Position numbers and translations under genes: made by a program | Shown: positions 1 through 5,322 of the stretch, piece by piece | Numbering within the stretch: position 1 is the stretch's first letter | Layout of the letters: the number at the start of each line of letters is the position of its first letter | The notes under the pieces: generated by a model | Told to the model about the DNA's origin: nothing | What the model saw: only the letters and a program-made list of their open reading frames with translations | Database searches by the model: none | Source of the DNA: Bacillota bacterium | Lineage (GTDB): Bacteria; Bacillota; Clostridia; Peptostreptococcales; Thermotaleaceae | DNA length: 5,847 bases | Assembly: GCA_023623095.1 (NCBI GenBank) | Contig: JAMNXX010000239.1 | Coordinates: 1 to 5,847 of the forward strand | Direction of reading: 5' to 3'

Positions 1-44
1 CTGCAGGAAGCATCCTGGGTTATTTAGCCAGAGAAGATAATTAA
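1..44 (+). CDS. Possible C-terminal tail of an upstream gene (partial)
   Basis: The frame beginning at position 3 reads AGSILGYLAREDN and stops at TAA 42-44. It would be the last 13 codons of a gene entering from the left edge. The hydrophobic GSILGYLA stretch followed by a charged end is plausible for a real C-terminus, but 13 codons are too few to identify a family or prove coding. No terminator hairpin with a T-run follows it. It could equally be chance open sequence. Confidence 0.2.
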   Translation, partial: AGSILGYLAREDN

Positions 45-397
45 GGCTTGCTAAAGCAACTAAATGCAAAAATAACAAGGATTTAGAAACATTTGTGTCG
101 AATTCTATTATGCATGAAAAATAGCATCGAACAGCCAAACCTTGTAAAAATATACCGCCTTTATCATCCGCATATAAAGCTAATCGTACAAGGTAAAGCC
201 GGTGCTGCTTGCAGAATTTGAAGCTAAAGCAACGATCAGCCTCGAGAATAGCGATTGCCGTATTGAAAAATTATCCTGAAATGCTTATAACGAAGCAGGC
301 ACATTGTAGATTTTGCTTAAATTTATAAAAGAAGAGTTTGGCTATCAAGCCCTAATGAAATTTGAAAATATAAGTTTATAATTAAGGTGGGAACACA
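45..397. other. About 350 bp without an intact gene; possible decayed coding sequence
   Basis: No complete gene is visible. Several short open stretches lie on the plus strand. One runs from ATG 114 to TGA 219-221 (35 codons, no clear ribosome site). A second frame runs from 184 to TAA 379-381 and is broken only by TGA 277-279 and TAG 307-309. Its segments read like protein (for example LLAEFEAKATISLENSDC near 205-258 and KFIKEEFGYQALMKFENISL near 319-378). This is compatible with a frameshifted or stop-ridden gene remnant, or with poor sequence near the edge. I recognise no family. The promoter of the PadR gene must lie here, but no convincing -35/-10 pair was found. Confidence 0.3.
384..390 (+). 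promoter_or_regulatory. Shine-Dalgarno site of the PadR gene
   Basis: AAGGTGG lies 7 nt before ATG 398. The spacing is good and supports that start. Confidence 0.75.
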
Positions 398-793
398 ATG
401 CCAAATAAAGATTTAAATTTATTGGATGAAAACTTGAAATGCTCTTGCAAAGGTCATAATCTCGATAAATTATTGCAGCCCAGTATATTAACGATTCTTG
501 CAGAGCAAGATACGCATGGATATATGATCATACAAGAGCTGGAGCGCAGGAACACATTTGAAGAGGAAAAAGTAGACAATACCGGAGTATACCGCACCTT
601 AAAAACACTAGAAGATAGGGGCATGGTGAAGTTTGAATGGGTTATGGATGAAACCGGCCCGGCAAAGAAAAACTATATGATAACGGATAAGGGTATTGAA
701 TGCCTGAAAAATTGGGTAAACACCCTTCAATTATATAATAAAAAGATAGATAAGATCATAAAAGACGCAAAGAATGTGTTAATGAAATATTAA
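398..793 (+). CDS. PadR-family transcriptional regulator
   Basis: This is a 131-residue cytoplasmic DNA-binding protein of the PadR family, whose members are usually dimeric winged-helix repressors. The family pattern is clear: LQPSIL (26-31) and HGYMIIQEL (40-48) open the winged helix, GVYRTLKTLEDRGMV (63-77) is the recognition-helix region, and GPAKKNYMIT (87-96) is the wing. A short basic C-terminal helix (about 100-131) would help dimerisation. The length fits the short PadR type with a small C-terminal arm. An N-terminal extension of about 24 residues holds a CxC pair (KCSCKGHNLDKLL, C15 and C17), which might sense metal or redox state; that is inference. ATG 398 is set by AAGGTGG 7 nt upstream. 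The gene converges on preTA and shares its terminator. Its target is unknown, and no ATGT-N8-ACAT dyad was seen at its own promoter. The family call is firm; the ligand is not predictable. Confidence 0.93.
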   Translation: MPNKDLNLLDENLKCSCKGHNLDKLLQPSILTILAEQDTHGYMIIQELERRNTFEEEKVDNTGVYRTLKTLEDRGMVKFEWVMDETGPAKKNYMITDKGIECLKNWVNTLQLYNKKIDKIIKDAKNVLMKY

Positions 794-812
794 AAATATG
801 AATATGAACAAT

Positions 813-850
813 AAAGCCGCTCCTGCTATTTTAGAGGAGCGGCTTTTATC
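813..850. terminator. Bidirectional rho-independent terminator between padR-type gene and preA
   Basis: A perfect 12-bp stem pairs AAAGCCGCTCCT (813-824) with AGGAGCGGCTTT (835-846) around a 10-nt loop. The plus strand continues into a T-run (844-847) and ends PadR transcription 20 nt after its stop. Because the stem begins with AAA, the minus strand also ends in TTTATT, so it can stop preTA transcription just after preA. Confidence 0.9.
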
Positions 851-865
851 GTTATTTTATCTTCT

Positions 866-2119
866 TTATTCATATTTTGTTTTGAGTGCTACTTCGTGAG
901 GCTCTCTTCCTTCTTTGAATTTTACTTCGCCAGGAGTAATAACACCTTGTACAGGACATACATTCAAGCACAAGTGGCAGCCAACACAGTTGTCATTGAT
1001 CGACGGGCGGCGTTTTTCGTCATCCCAATCGATTGCTTGATGTGCAGCATCAAAGCAAGAGATATAGCAGCGTCCGCAGCCAACGCATTTTTCTTCATCA
1101 ATTTTCGGTATGATTTTGAAATCACGATCCAGTTCTTCAGCCGGAATGATGTTTTCAAGTGCCAAACCAACCATTTCATCCAACGTGTTGAATCCTTTTT
1201 CTTCCATGAAATAGGACATTCCACTGATCATGTCTTCTACGATTCTGTAGCCGTATTGCATAATCGCCGTTGTTACTTGCAGATTTCTACATCCTACTAA
1301 AATAAATTCTGCTGCGTCTCTCCAAGTTTCAATACCACCAACACCGCTCATTTCAACATCTTTGAGCTTCGGATGTTGTTTCATTTGAGTGATGAAACGA
1401 AGTGCAATCGGTCTTACAGCGGCACCAGAGTATCCGGAAATAGAAGATTTTCCGTTTACAACCGGCATTGCTGTCATGTGATCTAGATCAAGATTTGTGA
1501 TCGCTTTGATTGTATTGATAGCAGAAACGCTCTTTGCGCCTCCCTCAATCGCTGCAATCGCCGGAATTTCCATGTTTCCGATATTTGGTGTCATCTTTGC
1601 GATAACTGGAAGATGTGTGTTTGATGATACAATTTTAGAATAATGTCGAACCAAATCCGGATTTTGACCAACGTCAGATCCCATCGCTGAGCTCGTCATT
1701 TGTGGACAGGAGAAGTTACATTCAATCAGGTCTGCGCCTGTTTGCGTTACAAGTTTTGCTAATTCTGCCCACTCTTCATCATTACTTCCCATGATGGAAG
1801 CAATAAGCACTTTATCAGGATAATCTTTCTTCAATTTTGCCATCATTTCGAGGTTTTTCTCTAATGGCTTATCAGAAATTTGCTCCATGTTTTTAAATCC
1901 AATCCAAGGAGTATCTTCTTTTTGATTGTGATCAAATCTAGGAGAACATTCATCTGCGATAAAAATACCGATTGTCTTATAAACGATGCCGCCCCAACCT
2001 GTTTCAAGGGCTTTTGCGCACATTTCATAATTGCTTCCTACCGGAGAAGAAGATAAGCAAAATGGGTTTTCAAACTTCACGCCTAAATATTCAATCGATA
2101 AATCTTTTTTCAATGGCAT
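866..2119 (-). CDS. preA: NAD-dependent dihydropyrimidine dehydrogenase, PreA subunit (FMN and ferredoxin domains)
   Basis: This 417-residue subunit carries the pyrimidine site of dihydropyrimidine dehydrogenase, which interconverts uracil or thymine and its 5,6-dihydro form using electrons passed from PreT. The N-terminal part (about 7-330) is an FMN-binding TIM barrel of the dihydroorotate-dehydrogenase type. It shows [11 protein letters not shown] (18-28), ECNFSCPQM (133-141), AKMTPN (174-179), INT (201-203), SGYSG (228-232) and GVGGIE (259-264). The C-terminus carries two 4Fe-4S motifs, [11 protein letters not shown] (345-355) and [12 protein letters not shown] (378-389). The sequence is very close to what I recall of E. 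coli PreA, and the length fits (about 411 there). ATG 2119 is chosen because AAGGTG lies 9 nt upstream and [13 protein letters not shown] matches the family N-terminus. A start at 2197 would add 26 residues encoded inside preT. It is the second gene of the preTA operon. No hydantoinase or ureidopropionase gene is present, so the pathway direction is not shown. Confidence 0.95.
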   Translation of the reverse strand: MPLKKDLSIEYLGVKFENPFCLSSSPVGSNYEMCAKALETGWGGIVYKTIGIFIADECSPRFDHNQKEDTPWIGFKNMEQISDKPLEKNLEMMAKLKKDYPDKVLIASIMGSNDEEWAELAKLVTQTGADLIECNFSCPQMTSSAMGSDVGQNPDLVRHYSKIVSSNTHLPVIAKMTPNIGNMEIPAIAAIEGGAKSVSAINTIKAITNLDLDHMTAMPVVNGKSSISGYSGAAVRPIALRFITQMKQHPKLKDVEMSGVGGIETWRDAAEFILVGCRNLQVTTAIMQYGYRIVEDMISGMSYFMEEKGFNTLDEMVGLALENIIPAEELDRDFKIIPKIDEEKCVGCGRCYISCFDAAHQAIDWDDEKRRPSINDNCVGCHLCLNVCPVQGVITPGEVKFKEGREPHEVALKTKYE

Positions 2120-2120
2120 A

Positions 2121-3413
2121 TTATTTCGCACCTTCTTTCTTTGAAGTAAGATATTCGTCAATGCTTTCTGCTGCCTCTTTTCCTGCAGCAACTGCATGTA
2201 CTACTGTCTTACCGCCATTTACAATATCTCCTGCTGCAAAGATTCCTTCTACATTTGTTCTGTATCCGTTTTCTTCCGATGCGGCAATCAAATTCTTTTC
2301 TGTAAGTTCTACAGGTGCAATTGCTTTTGCATCTTCAGGTTCTTGTCCAATTCCAAAGATAACTTGATCTGCTTTTAATAAGATTTCTGATTCTCCGTCT
2401 ACGCCAACAGCTTTGAAAGCTGTAACCTTTCCATCTTTGCCGATGATTTCAGCTGGTCGGAATTGCAAGGAGAATCCAACCCCAAGAGATTGTACAAATT
2501 CGATTTCTGCTCTGTTTGCAGGTGCTTCTTCGATCGTTCTACGATAAACAATCGTTACTTTCTTCGCGCCTAACAATCTGGCCGTAGCTGCGCAGTCCAT
2601 TGCTACGTCCCCACCACCGATTACGATAACGTTTTCACCAACCTCAACATTGCCGTTGGTTGATTTTGCTGCAGGTAAAAATTCCATTGCAGTCATAACG
2701 CCTTCTAAGTCTGCCCCGGGGATATCGATCATCTTCGGAGTCCACATGCCGATTCCGATGAAGAAAGCAGCATATCCTTGCTCTTTTAGTTCATCGATCG
2801 TTATGTCTCTTCCGACTTTTGTATTCAAAACAAATTCAACGCCGAGATCTTTAACATGTTGAATATCTTGCTCAACAACTTCCTGCGGCAAACGGGATGG
2901 AATAATTCCATAAGTTAGCATACCGCCTATTTTGTCTTTTTCTTCAAAAACAGTTACTTTATATCCTTTCATAGCCAGTTTTGCTGCACAAGCCAAAGAT
3001 GCGGGACCAGAACCAATGCATGCAACTTTTTCTTTTGTCGCTTCTGGAGCTTGAAGAGGTTTCATTCCAAAGAGAGCTTCTTGATCTGTTGCAAATCTTT
3101 GAAGTCTTCCGATTTGAATCGGTCTGTCAATTCCGGAGCGGCTGCATCCTTCTTCGCAAAGTTTGTCATAAGGACAAACACGTGCACAACTAGCCCCTAA
3201 GATGTTTGCTTCTCGGATCGTTGCAGCAGCGCCTTTTACGTTTCTGAATCGAATTGAGCGGATAAATCTTGCAGGATCTGTCCCTGCAGGACATGCTTGG
3301 CTGCAAGGTGCATCATGACATAGTAAACATCTTGCTGCCTCTTCCATTGCTGTACGTGGATTAAAAGGCTCTACAGCTTCTTTAAGATAATTTTGCTTCT
3401 TTTCCATGCTCAA
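2121..3413 (-). CDS. preT: NAD-dependent dihydropyrimidine dehydrogenase, PreT subunit (FAD/NAD(P) and Fe-S)
   Basis: This 430-residue electron-input subunit oxidises NAD(P)H through FAD and passes electrons over Fe-S clusters to PreA, or the reverse. The N-terminal domain has the DPD/GltD cysteine pattern [13 protein letters not shown] (29-41), then CARVC (76-80) and CEEGC (86-90), enough for two 4Fe-4S clusters. LQRFATD (104-110) matches the segment where DPD uses a Gln ligand. GSGPAS (134-139) and EEKDKIGG (157-164) form the first Rossmann site for [11 protein letters not shown] (266-273) plus YRR (290-292) the NAD(P) site, and FAAGD (392-396) the second FAD contact. TTG 3413 is preferred to ATG 3407 because GGAGG lies 8 nt before TTG but 14 nt before ATG. 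The stop is 1 nt from the preA start, so translation is probably coupled. Small GltD-like glutamate synthase subunits share this fold, but the adjacent preA settles the assignment. Confidence 0.93.
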   Translation of the reverse strand: MSMEKKQNYLKEAVEPFNPRTAMEEAARCLLCHDAPCSQACPAGTDPARFIRSIRFRNVKGAAATIREANILGASCARVCPYDKLCEEGCSRSGIDRPIQIGRLQRFATDQEALFGMKPLQAPEATKEKVACIGSGPASLACAAKLAMKGYKVTVFEEKDKIGGMLTYGIIPSRLPQEVVEQDIQHVKDLGVEFVLNTKVGRDITIDELKEQGYAAFFIGIGMWTPKMIDIPGADLEGVMTAMEFLPAAKSTNGNVEVGENVIVIGGGDVAMDCAATARLLGAKKVTIVYRRTIEEAPANRAEIEFVQSLGVGFSLQFRPAEIIGKDGKVTAFKAVGVDGESEILLKADQVIFGIGQEPEDAKAIAPVELTEKNLIAASEENGYRTNVEGIFAAGDIVNGGKTVVHAVAAGKEAAESIDEYLTSKKEGAK

Positions 3414-3421
3414 GAGCTATT

Positions 3422-3428
3422 CCTCCCT
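3422..3428 (-). promoter_or_regulatory. Shine-Dalgarno site of preT, indicating a TTG start
   Basis: The minus strand reads AGGGAGG at 3428-3422. It sits 8 nt from TTG 3413-3411 and 14 nt from ATG 3407-3405. The first spacing is normal and the second is too long, so TTG is the likelier start. Confidence 0.7.
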
Positions 3429-3565
3429 TTGATATATTTTCCTTGAGTCATGCAAATTTTTTACTATTTATATTAATCGCCTAGTAAAATCATGCCTGCT
3501 TCTTTAAAAAGCAAACTTTCTATGTCCACTACCTTGCCACAAACCAAATTTTATATAAAACTAAA

Positions 3566-3582
3566 TTTTTATGTCATAAAAA
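3566..3582. repeat. Short inverted repeat, possible operator
   Basis: TTTTTATG and CATAAAAA form perfect 8-nt arms around a single central T. It lies about 150 bp upstream of preT, next to a 12-bp palindrome TTTTATATAAAA (3549-3560). A/T dyads arise by chance in such DNA, so an operator role is only possible. Confidence 0.35.
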
Positions 3583-3622
3583 GTATAAAATCTTTGCTAT
3601 AGTCAATACTAAATTACGACAA

Positions 3623-3650
3623 ATAAAATCTAATGCATTTCCATCAGCTC
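3623..3650 (-). repeat. Copy A of a short intergenic repeat (see 5267-5295)
   Basis: ATAAAATCTAATGCATTTCC followed by ATCAGCTC (plus strand) matches positions 5267-5295 at 25 bases, with 3 mismatches and one 1-nt gap. Neither copy lies in a recognisable gene. Such a match may be a dispersed repeat or chance in AT-rich sequence. Confidence 0.35.
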
Positions 3651-3658
3651 GGAAAAGT

Positions 3659-3681
3659 GTTGTGTCGAAAATTTGCACAAC
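3659..3681. repeat. Inverted repeat GTTGTG-N11-CACAAC
   Basis: Perfect 6-nt arms GTTGTG (3659-3664) and CACAAC (3676-3681) surround an 11-nt centre. The spacing of about one helical turn is what a dimeric regulator would use. No T-run follows, so it is not a terminator. Function unknown. Confidence 0.3.
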
Positions 3682-3772
3682 TCAAGTATTAGGTGCTTTT
3701 TATAACTCTTATTTGAAAAAATTTAAAATTTGGGAAAACAGAGATGATTGAATCTTTAAAACGTAACTGAAA

Positions 3773-3801
3773 AATGTAACCATTTACATAAATCATTGCA
3801 A
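3773..3801 (-). promoter_or_regulatory. Weak promoter candidate overlapping an ATGT-N8-ACAT dyad
   Basis: On the minus strand TTGCAA (3801-3796) is followed after 17 nt by TACATT (3778-3773), each matching the sigma-A boxes at 4 of 6 positions. Within it lies ATGT AACCATTT ACAT (3774-3789), a dyad that can also be read ATGTAA-N4-TTACAT. Some PadR-family repressors are known to bind ATGT-N8-ACAT. Transcription from here would leave a leader of about 350 nt before preT. The link to the PadR gene at 398 is inference. Confidence 0.3.
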
Positions 3802-3871
3802 AAATACCTAGTGAGTAGCTTTGAAAAAAGACTTTTTTCTTCTTGTCTTTACTGTCTTACGAATGTAACCA

Positions 3872-3906
3872 GTACCATCTATTTAAAATCGCAAACAAGA
3901 TGGTAC
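3872..3906. repeat. Inverted repeat with 9-bp perfect arms
   Basis: GTACCATCT (3872-3880) pairs with AGATGGTAC (3898-3906) around a 17-nt loop. There is no T-run on either strand after the stem, so it is not a standard terminator. It lies about 115 nt past the stop of the 4021-4767 gene and could be a transcript 3' end structure or an operator. Confidence 0.4.
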
Positions 3907-4020
3907 ATGATTCATTAACATTATAACATAAATCTCTAAAGATCACCAATAAAATGATATATTTTTTGCTGGATTTTTTTAGGTTTTTGTCCAACCATTA
4001 TACGGGTTCATATTTTTCTA

Positions 4021-4767
4021 TCAATTTAAGTTTTCTTCCTTAATTTTTCCTTTTTTTGCTTGCTCTTCGATCTCTTTGCATATTTTTTCATAATCATCCT
4101 TTCTTACATCTTCCGATGCTGTATAGCCATATTTGATCATCGTCTTTTTCACCAATTCTAAATTGCCGCCTGCCAAAGAAAACATCCGTTTTGCCTGTTT
4201 TTTTGTAATCGTTTCTTTTTTCGCAGGATCATTTTCCTCGCTATATTCTCTGTTGTCCGCTTCTTCCAAATCAATATCTTCTAAATCCTGTGTAAATACT
4301 TCTGATAAGCTTGCTACAAGCAACGCCGCATCAACAAGGGCCCTTTTTTTTGCTATTTTTAAAACGGTATTGTCCAGTGTAAAGGGATTGAGCTTGATAT
4401 ATTTGGCTTCTTTTGTATTGCAAGCTCCTAATCCTTCCGTAATTAAAACATCTCCCTTATAAAGCTTGCATTTTACTTGATATTGAAAAAAGCCTTCTTC
4501 GAAATTCCGGGTGCTTTCCAAAATTTTAAATTCGCTTCTCAGTCCCATAAGCATCAAAATTTTTTCTGCTCCCGGCTTCAAGAGTGTGGGTTTTTTGGTT
4601 CCGGGAACGATTCCATAATCATGATTGGGCTGCAGCGTATTTTGAATGACCTTTTGAAACTGTCGGATTTTCTGCATGGTATGCTGAACTTGATCGATAT
4701 CCACGCTTTCTATGAGCGATAAATTTTCATTGAGCGGCTGCACTTCATGATTACCGTTATTCTGCAT
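4021..4767 (-). CDS. Conserved phage-type protein of unknown function, possibly recombination-associated
   Basis: This 248-residue soluble protein has no signal peptide or membrane segment. It has the pattern of a family I remember from phages, integrative elements and some Firmicute chromosomes: HDYGIVPGTKKPTLLKPGAE (49-68), CKLYKGDVLITEGLGACNTK (100-119) and NTVLKIAKKRALVDAALL (133-150), then SEVFTQDLED (155-164). An acidic linker (164-181) leads to a C-terminal helical module starting TITKKQAKRMFSLAGG (186-201), which resembles tails on RecT/Rad52-like annealing proteins and phage nucleases. That likeness is from memory and the biochemical role is unknown. ATG 4767 is supported by AAGGAGG 6 nt upstream; the stop is TGA 4023-4021. 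It stands alone: no integrase, terminase or nuclease is near. It could be a domesticated prophage relic or a host gene of the same family. Confidence 0.8.
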   Translation of the reverse strand: MQNNGNHEVQPLNENLSLIESVDIDQVQHTMQKIRQFQKVIQNTLQPNHDYGIVPGTKKPTLLKPGAEKILMLMGLRSEFKILESTRNFEEGFFQYQVKCKLYKGDVLITEGLGACNTKEAKYIKLNPFTLDNTVLKIAKKRALVDAALLVASLSEVFTQDLEDIDLEEADNREYSEENDPAKKETITKKQAKRMFSLAGGNLELVKKTMIKYGYTASEDVRKDDYEKICKEIEEQAKKGKIKEENLN

Positions 4768-4773
4768 TTTCTT

Positions 4774-4780
4774 CCTCCTT
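4774..4780 (-). promoter_or_regulatory. Shine-Dalgarno site of the 4021-4767 gene
   Basis: The minus strand reads AAGGAGG at 4780-4774, 6 nt before ATG 4767, fixing the start. Confidence 0.8.
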
Positions 4781-4861
4781 ATTTCATTGACCTGGGTTTT
4801 TTAATTTGATTTTTCTTTTTATTATCTTGTGCAGATTTTTTCTGTTTCTCATTGTTAACTT

Positions 4862-4883
4862 TTCCCTCTCCCTTTCCCATACC
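4862..4883 (-). other. Evenly spaced G-tracts on the minus strand, upstream of the phage-type gene
   Basis: The minus strand carries GG, GGG, GGG, GGG at 4883-4882, 4878-4876, 4872-4870 and 4866-4864, each separated by exactly 3 nt. The plus strand is pure pyrimidine over 4859-4878. Four tracts with 3-nt loops could fold into a two-layer G-quadruplex in the leader of the 4021-4767 gene, about 95 nt before its start, if transcription begins upstream of it. Whether it is transcribed is not known. Confidence 0.3.
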
Positions 4884-4934
4884 AAATTTTTATGGAGTAA
4901 ATTTTTTATTGCGATCCGTACATACTATATTTAC

Positions 4935-4943
4935 GGAGGTGAT
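4935..4943 (+). promoter_or_regulatory. Strong Shine-Dalgarno site, decides the start of the HMA-like gene
   Basis: GGAGGTGAT is fully complementary to the 16S rRNA 3' end. Counted from GGAGG it is 7 nt before ATG 4947 and 4 nt before ATG 4944. It rules out the longer reading frame from 4806. Confidence 0.8.
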
Positions 4944-4946
4944 ATG

Positions 4947-5144
4947 ATGAAAAAAGCAGTGTTTGATCTCGTGCACAATCAGCCGGCACAATCAAATTTT
5001 ATTCATGATTTTATCGGAAATTTAAACGGTGTTAAATCCGTTACAGTAAACAATAACGCAAAAAAAGTAATTGTAGAATATGATGAAAATCAAGTTACAC
5101 CTTATGAAATCGAATCTACATTGAGGTATAACAATTTTATCTAA
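4947..5144 (+). CDS. Small heavy-metal-associated (HMA)-like domain protein lacking CxxC
   Basis: This 65-residue cytoplasmic protein has the size and pattern of a lone HMA/ferredoxin-like beta-alpha-beta-beta-alpha-beta domain. KKAVFDL is strand 1, SNFIHDFIGNLNGVKSVTV (16-34) is helix 1 with the typical NGV-SV turn into strand 2, NAKKVIVEYDENQVTPYEI (37-55) is strand 3 plus the start of helix 2, and LRYNNF (59-64) is the end. In metal chaperones the loop after strand 1 carries CxxC; here it reads HNQPAQSN and the protein has no cysteine at all, so copper or zinc binding in the usual way is unlikely. ATG 4947 is preferred because GGAGG lies 7 nt upstream; ATG 4944 is only 4 nt away. A start further left (4806) would add residues with no domain and no ribosome site. 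The partner is unknown, and it is divergent from the phage-type gene. Confidence 0.75.
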   Translation: MKKAVFDLVHNQPAQSNFIHDFIGNLNGVKSVTVNNNAKKVIVEYDENQVTPYEIESTLRYNNFI

Positions 5145-5157
5145 AGAATGAGAATAA

Positions 5158-5197
5158 GCTTCTTTGAAAAACGCATGCTTCTTCTAAAAACGCTTGC
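5158..5197 (+). repeat. Imperfect tandem duplication (two 21-nt units, period 19)
   Basis: GCTTCTTTGAAAAACGCATGC (5158-5178) and GCTTCTTCTAAAAACGCTTGC (5177-5197) match at 18 of 21 positions and share two bases. Each unit can serve as left arm of the hairpin closed by 5197-5210, the second fitting better. The unit lies just after the HMA-like gene. Confidence 0.5.
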
Positions 5198-5210
5198 GTT
5201 TTCAGAAGAA
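5179..5210. terminator. Hairpin after the HMA-like gene, probable terminator or 3' end structure
   Basis: TTCTTCTAAAAACG (5179-5192) pairs with CGTTTTCAGAAGAA (5197-5210), with a single A-C mismatch and loop CTTG. It begins 35 nt after the stop of the HMA-like gene. The plus strand continues AATAAAAACGG, so the usual U-run is missing; an intrinsic terminator role on plus is uncertain. On minus a T-run comes 6 nt after the stem. Confidence 0.45.
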
Positions 5211-5251
5211 AATAAAAACGGACTTAGCAAAAATAATTTTTCGCTAAGTCC
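5210..5251 (-). terminator. Rho-independent terminator of the biotin-carrier gene
   Basis: GGACTTAGC (5220-5228) pairs perfectly with GCTAAGTCC (5243-5251). The inner A5/T5 bases can extend the stem past a bulged C. On the minus strand the stem is followed by GTTTTTATTTT (5219-5209), the expected U-rich tract. It lies about 70 nt past the stop of the 5323-5541 gene. It could also stop plus-strand read-through, though without a T-run. Confidence 0.8.
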
Positions 5252-5266
5252 TGATTTATCAGCGAG

Positions 5267-5295
5267 ATAAAACCTAAAGCATTCCCAATCAGCTC
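5267..5295 (-). repeat. Copy B of a short intergenic repeat (see 3623-3650)
   Basis: The plus-strand sequence ATAAAACCTAAAGCATTCCC then AATCAGCTC matches 3623-3650 at 25 bases with one gap. It lies between the biotin-carrier stop and its terminator, so on the minus strand it is in that gene's 3' untranslated region. Confidence 0.35.
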
Positions 5296-5322
5296 CCATA
5301 TGTAGTTGCTATCATCCCTCAA

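Larger units (their letters stand above)
3429..4020. other. About 590 bp AT-rich intergenic region upstream of preTA
   Basis: No gene with a start, ribosome site and reasonable length was found on either strand. It is bounded by the 3' end of the orphan phage-type gene and the 5' end of preT, so it should carry that gene's terminator and the preTA promoter. No GC-rich hairpin with a T-run follows the stop at 4021, so any terminator there is weak. Several inverted repeats are present and are listed separately. No promoter close to preT has both boxes at good spacing: TTGACT (3606-3601, minus) has TATACT only 13 nt later. Confidence 0.6.

Noticed and set aside
1..6. PstI site CTGCAG exactly at the window start
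   Set aside because: It could mark a cloned fragment end, but the same site occurs elsewhere by chance and gives no biological information.
964..1224. Minus-strand open frame of 86 codons
   Set aside because: It is in another frame of preA with no start signal. The ferredoxin motifs lie in the preA frame.
896..1300. Plus-strand open frame of 134 codons
   Set aside because: It lies antisense within preA, has no ribosome site and encodes no recognisable protein. It is a shadow of the real gene.
2120..2197. Longer preA start with 26 extra residues
   Set aside because: The extra codons overlap the end of preT, look random, and have no Shine-Dalgarno site, while ATG 2119 has one at 9 nt.
1972..2862. 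Plus-strand open frames opposite preA and preT
   Set aside because: They are antisense to well-supported enzyme genes and show no domain or ribosome site.
2121..3413. Glutamate synthase small subunit (GltD) as the identity of PreT
   Set aside because: The domain pattern is shared, but the adjacent preA with 1-nt spacing identifies the dihydropyrimidine dehydrogenase pair.
3823..3839. GAAAAAAG-AC-TTTTTTC palindrome as a terminator
   Set aside because: The stem is almost pure A/T with a tiny loop and is about 180 nt past the nearest gene end, so it is too weak to call.
4806..4946. N-terminal extension of the HMA-like gene to 4806
   Set aside because: The extension would cover the divergent promoter region, and the strong GGAGGTGAT site at 4935 points to ATG 4947.
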